Shown here one piece after another: positions 1-4,934 of a DNA stretch of 7,089 nucleotides. Numbering within the stretch: position 1 is the stretch's first letter; each line of letters opens with the position of its first letter. A program made the position numbers and the translations under genes. The stretch is from Deltaproteobacteria bacterium (lineage in GTDB: Bacteria; Desulfobacterota; Desulfobacteria; Desulfobacterales; ETH-SRB1), in contig JAFCZU010000174.1 in assembly GCA_019314185.1 (NCBI GenBank), forward strand, positions 1 through 7,089, written 5' to 3'. The notes beneath the pieces were generated by a model. The model did not search any database and had not been told where the DNA came from. It worked only from the letters and a program-made list of their open reading frames with translations.

Positions 1-1766
1 TCATAATATAGTTTATCAGGAAGAATGTTGCCATAAGTATCCTTTACCATTTGTACAATCTCTGCCGACGATGATTTTTTTAAAACATCCTTTATGAATA
101 CTTTGGCATCTTCAAGTGTTATTGATCTTATTATATTTTTGACAGCAGGAATTGATTGAGGATTCATGCTTAATTCATCTATTCCGATGCCAAGCAGTAT
201 CGGCATGTTGATTGGATCACTCGCCATCTCGCCGCACATAAAAACTTTTACACCTTTGTTTCCGGCTGCATCAACAACATGTTTTATTGACCGGATAATA
301 GCTGGATGAAGAGGATTAAAAAGATATTCAACCTCATTGTTTCCCCTGTCGATTGCCAGTGAATACTGTATAAGATCGTTTGTTCCAATACTGAAGAAAT
401 CAACATGCTGAGCCATAATATCCGCCATTATTACAGCCGAAGGAACCTCTATCATAATTCCAATTTTGATATTTCGATTAAATGTTATTCCATCTTTGTC
501 CAAAGAATCGGCAGCTTCGTTTAAAATTCTTTTTGTCTCGAAGATTTCATCACAACTTGATATCATGGGAATCAGCAGCCGGACGTTGCCAAATGCAGCG
601 GCTCTCAATATAGCCCTGAGCTGTGTCTTGAAAACATCAGGATTTCGTAGACAGTACCTGATAGCACGAAGCCCAAGGGCCGGGTTTGTCTCATCACATT
701 CTAAAGAAGGGGCGATTGCCTTATCTCCGTTTATGTCAAGAGTACGTATGGTTACAGGTTTTGGCGCCATAACTTCGACAACATCCCTGTATTTATCAAA
801 CAGTTCGTCTTCTTTAGGAAAATCAGGGCGGCTTAGATATTGAAACTCTGTTCTGTAAAGGCCGATTCCATCACCGCCGTTGTCTATAACCGATACAACT
901 TCCTCAGGTAGTTCGATATTGCCCATAACATGCAACCGAAATCCATCTGTTGTTTCAGCGCTAAGATGGCTGCCCCGGACAACAGCGGCTCTATATTCTT
1001 CATATTTGATGTTACGTTCTACTGACTGAACAAGAGTCTGCTCTGAAGGGTTAACAATTACTGTGCCTGTGTTGCCATCAATAACTATCAGATCATCATT
1101 TTTAATTATCCTTGTTGCATGTTTAAGGCCAAGGACAGCCGGGAGCTCAAGGGTTCGCGCGATTATGCCGGTATGGGATGCTTTGCCGCCGCGATCGGTT
1201 ACAAAACCCATGATTTTTTCAAGTTGTATCTGGCTTGTTTCTGCCGGAGAAAGATCATGTGCAATAAGTATTACACGTTTTCTTATTTCAGAAATATTCA
1301 CCGCTTCTGCTCCAACAAGATTTCTCATTATCCTGTCAGATGCATGTGTTATGTCTGAAATCCGTTCCTTTAAATAAGGGTCGGTAATTTTTTGGAACAT
1401 CGATTTCAGGTTTGACACAACCTTTTTAAGAGCCCATTCAGCATTTACCTCTTCTTTTTCGATAGTTTCGATTGTCTTGCCATACAGCATTTTATCTTTC
1501 AGCAGTACCCTGTGGGTTTCAAGGATATATGCATGCTGACGCAACTCTTCAGGCGTGTCTTTTATTATTGCATAGACTTCATCTTTTGCGGACTTTACGG
1601 CGCTCTTGAAACGCTTTACCTCTTTTTTTAAGTTCTTTTTATCAATAAAATATTTTTCAACAACATCTACACCTTCTTTATCGACAAGATAAGCCTTTCC
1701 TATGCAGATGCCCGGAGAAGCGCCAATCCCATTTAAAACGATTTCAATTGTATCTGTATTCGACAT
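1..1766 (-). CDS. ptsI: Phosphoenolpyruvate-protein phosphotransferase (PTS Enzyme I), 3' end cut by window
   Basis: Enzyme I takes phosphate from phosphoenolpyruvate and passes it to HPr in the cytoplasm, the first step of the PTS relay. I translated 588 uninterrupted codons from the ATG at 1766. The N-terminal HPr-binding/helical region spans roughly residues 1-150. The phosphohistidine domain carries GGKASHTGIIAR with the active His at 198. The C-terminal PEP-binding barrel shows GIGLYRTEF (Arg305), TIRTLDINGDK (Arg341), EVPSAV (Glu440), IGTNDLIQY (Asn463-Asp464) and MCGEMASDP with the acid/base Cys at 511. Every catalytic residue I know for the family is present. The usual length is about 570-590 residues, so only a few C-terminal codons should lie beyond base 1. 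One small departure is DINGDK where DIGGDK is usual. The start is supported by a GAGGAA site and by tight coupling to ptsH, whose stop is 6 bases upstream. No EII gene is visible. Confidence 0.97.
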   Translation of the reverse strand, partial: MSNTDTIEIVLNGIGASPGICIGKAYLVDKEGVDVVEKYFIDKKNLKKEVKRFKSAVKSAKDEVYAIIKDTPEELRQHAYILETHRVLLKDKMLYGKTIETIEKEEVNAEWALKKVVSNLKSMFQKITDPYLKERISDITHASDRIMRNLVGAEAVNISEIRKRVILIAHDLSPAETSQIQLEKIMGFVTDRGGKASHTGIIARTLELPAVLGLKHATRIIKNDDLIVIDGNTGTVIVNPSEQTLVQSVERNIKYEEYRAAVVRGSHLSAETTDGFRLHVMGNIELPEEVVSVIDNGGDGIGLYRTEFQYLSRPDFPKEDELFDKYRDVVEVMAPKPVTIRTLDINGDKAIAPSLECDETNPALGLRAIRYCLRNPDVFKTQLRAILRAAAFGNVRLLIPMISSCDEIFETKRILNEAADSLDKDGITFNRNIKIGIMIEVPSAVIMADIMAQHVDFFSIGTNDLIQYSLAIDRGNNEVEYLFNPLHPAIIRSIKHVVDAAGNKGVKVFMCGEMASDPINMPILLGIGIDELSMNPQSIPAVKNIIRSITLEDAKVFIKDVLKKSSSAEIVQMVKDTYGNILPDKLYY

Positions 1767-1772
1767 ATCAGT

Positions 1773-2045
1773 TTATTCCTCGAATCCTTTTTCAATCAGT
1801 TCTACGATATTGTTTAAGATATTTATGTCTGAGGGACTATCGACTTTTAATGTTATTTTTGAACCTTTTGGACAGGCAAGAGTCAGAACATCAAGAATGC
1901 TTGAAGCATCAGCCTTTTCTTTGTTTCTTATCAGCCACACTGTTGATTCAGCATTTTGTGCAAGTTCTGCTATTTTTGCAGCAGATCTTGCATGAAGGCC
2001 GAGTTCATTTATAATAATAGCATTTTTTGATAATATAGAAGTCAC
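1773..2045 (-). CDS. ptsH: Phosphocarrier protein HPr
   Basis: HPr is the small cytoplasmic phosphocarrier that receives phosphate from Enzyme I and passes it to EIIA proteins or regulatory targets. From the GTG at 2045 it is 90 residues, matching the family's usual 85-90. The active-site motif is GLHARS with the phospho-His at residue 18 and Arg at 20; the following residue, usually Pro, is Ser. A serine equivalent to the regulatory Ser46 of Gram-positive HPr is visible at about residue 49 (ASSILDVLTL), which would suit control by HPr kinase, though no such kinase is in the window. The frame stays open upstream to another GTG at 2117, but that extension only translates the inverted repeat at 2065-2135 into a spurious hydrophobic stretch. 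I therefore prefer 2045. No good Shine-Dalgarno precedes it, so the start is uncertain (TTG at 2066 is an alternative). ptsI follows after 6 bases. Confidence 0.88.
   Translation of the reverse strand: MTSILSKNAIIINELGLHARSAAKIAELAQNAESTVWLIRNKEKADASSILDVLTLACPKGSKITLKVDSPSDINILNNIVELIEKGFEE
1776..1781 (-). promoter_or_regulatory. Ribosome binding site of ptsI
   Basis: GAGGAA on the minus strand lies 9 bases before the ptsI ATG at 1766 and is embedded in the last two sense codons of ptsH. It fixes the ptsI start and suggests that ptsI is translated in coupling with ptsH. Confidence 0.75.
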
Positions 2046-2064
2046 AACGAGCCATAAAAATGTC

Positions 2065-2135
2065 AACCACAGAGCGCACAGAGAACACAGAGAATTTTTT
2101 GTTTTTTCTCTGTGCACTCTGTGATCTCTGTGGTT
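2065..2135. repeat. CACAGAG inverted repeat (REP/MITE-like hairpin)
   Basis: Two 30-base arms (2065-2094 and 2106-2135) are complementary at 26 of 30 positions around an 11-base T-rich loop (2095-2105). Each left arm holds CACAGAG three times at 9-base spacing (starting 2068, 2077, 2086). The right arm mirrors it with CTCTGTG at 2108, 2117 and 2126. The four mismatches lie only in the 2-base spacers, so the heptamers themselves are fully conserved. It occupies most of the gap between the aminotransferase stop (2152) and ptsH (2045). On the minus strand the stem is followed after four bases by five Ts, so it may also slow or end transcription. From memory, similar CACAGAG repeats are scattered through deltaproteobacterial genomes; I could not check this. 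Confidence 0.85.
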
Positions 2136-2151
2136 AAAGATACTTTCATAT

Positions 2152-3282
2152 TCAATAAAACTCTTTTATCTTTTGAACAACATATTCCTGCTGATCTTCC
2201 GAAAGTTCAGGATATACAGGAATAGCGAGAGTATGTGAAGTCGCATGCTCAGACACAGGAAAGTCACCTTTTTTGTAGTTTAGATATGAAAAGCATTCCT
2301 GGAGATGCATTGGAACAGGGTAGTAGATCTCCACACCTATTCCAGTGTTATTTAAAAACCGGCGAAGCTCGTCTCTTTTATCATCTAAGCTTATCACAAA
2401 CTGGTTGTATATGTGACGATTTTCTCTTTCAACCGGAAGTTTAACAAGATCTTCTAAACCGGCATCGGCAAAAAGAGTTCGATATCTGCCGGCATTTTCC
2501 TGTCTTTTTTTTGTCCATTTATCAAGGTGTTTAAGCTTCAGCGATACAATAGATGCCTGGAAAGCGTCCAGCCTGAAATTGCCGCCAATAATTTTATGAT
2601 AATATTTCGGGGAGGAACCATGAACACGAAGTATGCGCAATTTATCATAAAAACTTTCTGAATTTGTTGTTACAATTCCCCCGTCTCCAAAAGCTCCGAG
2701 ATTTTTTGAAGGAAAGAAGGAAAAGCAGCCAAAATCACCAATAGATCCTGCTCGTCTATTTCTGTACTCTGCTCCAATAGCCTGAGCCGCATCTTCAATA
2801 ACAACCAAATTATGTTTTTCTGCTATTTTTAGAATCGGGTCCATATCAGCGCATTGACCGTATAGATGAACAGGGATTATTGCTTTAAGTTTTGCCCGTT
2901 CTTCTTCGGTCATATCAGCTATAGCCTTTTCCACACATTCGGGCGAAATGTTATATGTATCAGGGTCGATATCCACAAACACAGGTTTGGCGCCTGTGCG
3001 GGCAATTGATCCGGCTGTTGCAAAAAATGTGTAGGCTGTTGTTATTACGCTGTCTTCATATCCGATATCAGCAGCCATAAGTGAAAGCAAAAGAGCGTCT
3101 GTGCCTGATGAAACTCCAACAGCATGGCTGGTGGAGCAATATTCGGCGATTTCCTTTTCAAGGGCATCAACTCTTGGCCCAAGAATAAAGTACTGGCTCT
3201 CAAAGATTTCTTCGGAAATTTTAAGAACATCATCTTTAATAGTTTTATACTGTTTTTTAAGATCGAGCAAAGGGACTTTCAT
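2152..3282 (-). CDS. DegT/DnrJ/EryC1/StrS family PLP-dependent sugar aminotransferase
   Basis: Proteins of this fold-type I family move an amino group, usually from glutamate, onto a keto-sugar attached to a nucleotide, giving amino sugars for O-antigen, capsule or glycoprotein glycans. The protein is 376 residues, full length for the family. Visible motifs are SSGTDAL (58-64, phosphate/PLP binding), the PVFVDIDPDTYNI segment (100-112), HLYGQCADMDPI (139-150), EDAAQAIGA (163-171, with Asp164 facing the PLP ring nitrogen) and FFPSKNLGAFGDGG (189-202) with the Schiff-base lysine at 193. The C-terminal GVEIYYPVPMHLQECF (316-331) is also typical. The pattern resembles WbpE/WlbC-type enzymes that act on UDP-3-keto-GlcNAcA, but the substrate cannot be fixed from sequence alone; a GDP-linked substrate is possible given manC next door. 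The ATG is 6 bases after the manC stop, with a weak AAGG about 12 bases upstream, which suggests cotranscription. Confidence 0.94.
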   Translation of the reverse strand: MKVPLLDLKKQYKTIKDDVLKISEEIFESQYFILGPRVDALEKEIAEYCSTSHAVGVSSGTDALLLSLMAADIGYEDSVITTAYTFFATAGSIARTGAKPVFVDIDPDTYNISPECVEKAIADMTEEERAKLKAIIPVHLYGQCADMDPILKIAEKHNLVVIEDAAQAIGAEYRNRRAGSIGDFGCFSFFPSKNLGAFGDGGIVTTNSESFYDKLRILRVHGSSPKYYHKIIGGNFRLDAFQASIVSLKLKHLDKWTKKRQENAGRYRTLFADAGLEDLVKLPVERENRHIYNQFVISLDDKRDELRRFLNNTGIGVEIYYPVPMHLQECFSYLNYKKGDFPVSEHATSHTLAIPVYPELSEDQQEYVVQKIKEFY

Positions 3283-3288
3283 AATAAA

Positions 3289-4671
3289 TTAATACCTTAC
3301 CTGAATAATGAAAAGTGGTTTATTCCCGGGATTTTCCAATTCTGCAGGGTTGTTTCCAGATAGCACGGTTGTTTCCCCTTTATTAAGAAGTATAGTTTGC
3401 CCTGCTGATTTAATTTTCGCCCGGCCTTTAATGATAATAAGATGTTTAAACATTGAGCCGTCAACATTAATTTGAAATATTGAACCAGGGTATACAATAA
3501 GTTTGGCTGTCATGTAATCATCTTTTTCTTCAAGGACGGTTAATATTCCCCATGAATGATATACTGTTTTGTGCTCATGATATTCCTTTCTCCCCTTTTC
3601 TTTGAGCTGGGCAACAATAGATTTAACGTCTCTGCTGTTAACAATATCTGAAACAAATACTGAATCCGGTGTTTCGACAACAACCATATTGTCAAGATGA
3701 TTTGTTGCAATCAGGCGTTCATGTCCCATGATGAAGCAGTTTTTTGTGTCCTTTGCAATAACATCGCCATCAATAACATTGTTATTTTCATCTTTTGGCA
3801 GAAAGTCGTAAAGCGACTTCCATGATCCTATATCGCTCCATCCAAAATCCGATGGAAGGACAACCCCTTTTTCTGTTTTTTCCATTATGGCATAATCAAA
3901 TGCAACATCAGGAAGCTGCTGATACCTTTCTCTGATTATATTATCTTCTCTTAAAACCAATTCTTCCATTTTTTCAAGCAGTTCTGGTTGAAATTTTCTG
4001 AATTCTTCGATCATAACAGATGCCTTAAAAGTAAACATGCCGCTGTTCCAGTAAAAATTGCCTGCTTCAATATACCTTGTTGCGGTTGCTTTGTCAGGTT
4101 TTTCAACAAATCTTTTTATTGCAAGCGCTTCATTAAATATTTCTTTTGAACCTTCAATATATCCATACCCTGTTTCAGGATAATGCGGTTTAATGCCGAA
4201 TGTTACAATATATCCGGCTTTAGCGAGATTTATAGCTGTGTTTAATTTTTTGTGAAATTTTTCAACATTCCTGATAACATGATCAGCAGGAAAAACACAC
4301 AAAACAGCATCTGAATCAATTTTCAGTATGTTTAATATTGCAAGAAGAATCGCCGGCGCGGTGTTTCTGCCGCATGGTTCACATATTATTTTCCCCTTGG
4401 CTTGAACACCGATTTCCGCCATATGTCTTGCAGTTTCATGAAAATGCTCCTCACCGCAGACAATTCTGATGTTTTCCGTGTCAAGAACAGGCGTTAACCT
4501 TTTTATTGTGCTTTGAACAAGAGAATCAGCGCCAATGAATTTTACGAGCTGCTTTGGATATAGTTCTCTTGACACAGGCCACAAACGTGTTCCTGTTCCA
4601 CCTGCTAACAAGACAGCATATACGCTGGTTTTTTTATTAGTTTTATATTGGGTCATGGCTATATTTCTCAT
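3289..4671 (-). CDS. manC: Mannose-1-phosphate guanylyltransferase (ManC/AlgA type) with degenerate isomerase cupin
   Basis: It makes GDP-mannose from mannose-1-phosphate and GTP. The protein is 460 residues. The nucleotidyltransferase domain (about 18-300) is intact: LAGGTGTRLWPVSRELYPKQ at 22-41, EPCGRNTAPA at 98-107, FPADH at 127-131, GYGYIE at 168-173, VEKPD at 189-193, WNSGMF at 208-213, FDYAIMEK at 258-265 and GWSDIGSW at 277-284. A linker leads into a cupin at about 372-460 that corresponds to the type II phosphomannose isomerase half of AlgA/ManC. There the usual metal-binding QMHHHRxEHW is replaced by QINVDGSMFKHL (400-411), the later VVHRLENPG histidine is replaced in PAELENPG (442-449), and the protein stops at IIQVRY without the usual 20-odd residue tail. 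I infer that it keeps guanylyltransferase activity and has lost isomerase activity. The ATG at 4671 and Met6 at 4656 are both possible starts; neither has a strong ribosome site. It is followed by the aminotransferase after 6 bases. Confidence 0.93.
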   Translation of the reverse strand: MRNIAMTQYKTNKKTSVYAVLLAGGTGTRLWPVSRELYPKQLVKFIGADSLVQSTIKRLTPVLDTENIRIVCGEEHFHETARHMAEIGVQAKGKIICEPCGRNTAPAILLAILNILKIDSDAVLCVFPADHVIRNVEKFHKKLNTAINLAKAGYIVTFGIKPHYPETGYGYIEGSKEIFNEALAIKRFVEKPDKATATRYIEAGNFYWNSGMFTFKASVMIEEFRKFQPELLEKMEELVLREDNIIRERYQQLPDVAFDYAIMEKTEKGVVLPSDFGWSDIGSWKSLYDFLPKDENNNVIDGDVIAKDTKNCFIMGHERLIATNHLDNMVVVETPDSVFVSDIVNSRDVKSIVAQLKEKGRKEYHEHKTVYHSWGILTVLEEKDDYMTAKLIVYPGSIFQINVDGSMFKHLIIIKGRAKIKSAGQTILLNKGETTVLSGNNPAELENPGNKPLFIIQVRY

Positions 4672-4680
4672 TTAAATATC

Positions 4681-4798
4681 GAATATCGAACAAGGAATTT
4701 CGAATGATGAATTATGGAATCGCTACGCTCTATCTTTTATAGTAGTAAAAATGATAGAATACCTTATTTCGACATTCATAATTTCTTGTTCGATATTC
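4681..4798. repeat. MITE/REP-like imperfect inverted repeat of ATCGAA type
   Basis: The arms at 4681-4717 and 4762-4798 are complementary at 30 of 37 positions. The outer 14 bases match perfectly (GAATATCGAACAAG against its complement). The 44-base centre contains a smaller stem, TCTATC at 4729-4734 pairing with GATAGA at 4753-4758. There is no coding capacity. The element ends about 10 bases before the upper manC start, so the manC leader transcript and probably its promoter region consist largely of it. This looks like a dispersed non-autonomous repeat; copy number elsewhere in the genome is the missing evidence. Confidence 0.72.
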
Positions 4799-4805
4799 TG
4801 CGGTT

Positions 4806-4837
4806 CAAAACAAATCCATAAGTTTGAATTCGTTTTG
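4806..4837. other. Hairpin downstream of dnaE
   Basis: CAAAACAAATCC (4806-4817) can pair over 12 positions with GAATTCGTTTTG (4826-4837), counting two G-U pairs when read as minus-strand RNA, with an 8-base loop. It lies about 95 bases past the dnaE stop. No T-run follows on either strand, so it is not a standard intrinsic terminator; it may only stabilise the dnaE transcript end or be chance in AT-rich sequence. Confidence 0.3.
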
Positions 4838-4893
4838 AAAAGCTAAAGAGTTACAACGCATTTAATCTTGGGCCAACTTTCATCTCTCTCTCA

Positions 4894-4934
4894 AATTTCT
4901 AATTTCTACTTTCCAATTTCAAGTTCAACTTTCA
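4894..4934. repeat. Degenerate heptamer-period tract at the dnaE stop
   Basis: The plus strand reads as near-tandem 7-base units: AATTTCT, AATTTCT, ACTTTCC, AATTTCA, then a 6-base AGTTCA and ACTTTCA. The last unit contains the dnaE stop codon (4932-4934), so the tract runs right up to the coding sequence. The rest of the gap, from 4838 to 4893, shows nothing I recognise apart from a short CT run at 4881-4891. Confidence 0.6.

Noticed and set aside
466..843. 125-codon open frame on the plus strand, and similar ones at 1063-1377 and 1702-1995
   Set aside because: They lie wholly antisense to ptsI (the last also to ptsH), whose conserved motifs account for the sequence; the translations show no recognisable domain.
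2053..2055. ATG upstream of ptsH that could be its start
   Set aside because: It is out of frame with HPr and runs into a stop shortly after; a +1 frameshift at the following A run would be needed and nothing else supports it.
2028..2066. TTGACA box (2066-2061) followed by TATATT/TATTAT as a ptsH promoter
   Set aside because: The spacing is about 23-25 bases instead of about 17, and a transcript from it would begin past the likely GTG start.
2046..2117. N-terminal extension of HPr that would add a hydrophobic, membrane-like segment
   Set aside because: The extension translates the CACAGAG inverted repeat and lacks a ribosome site; HPr is a soluble protein of about 85-90 residues, which the GTG at 2045 already gives.
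4894..4934. CRISPR-like array
   Set aside because: Units are only 7 bases, directly adjoining and degenerate, with no spacers and no cas genes.
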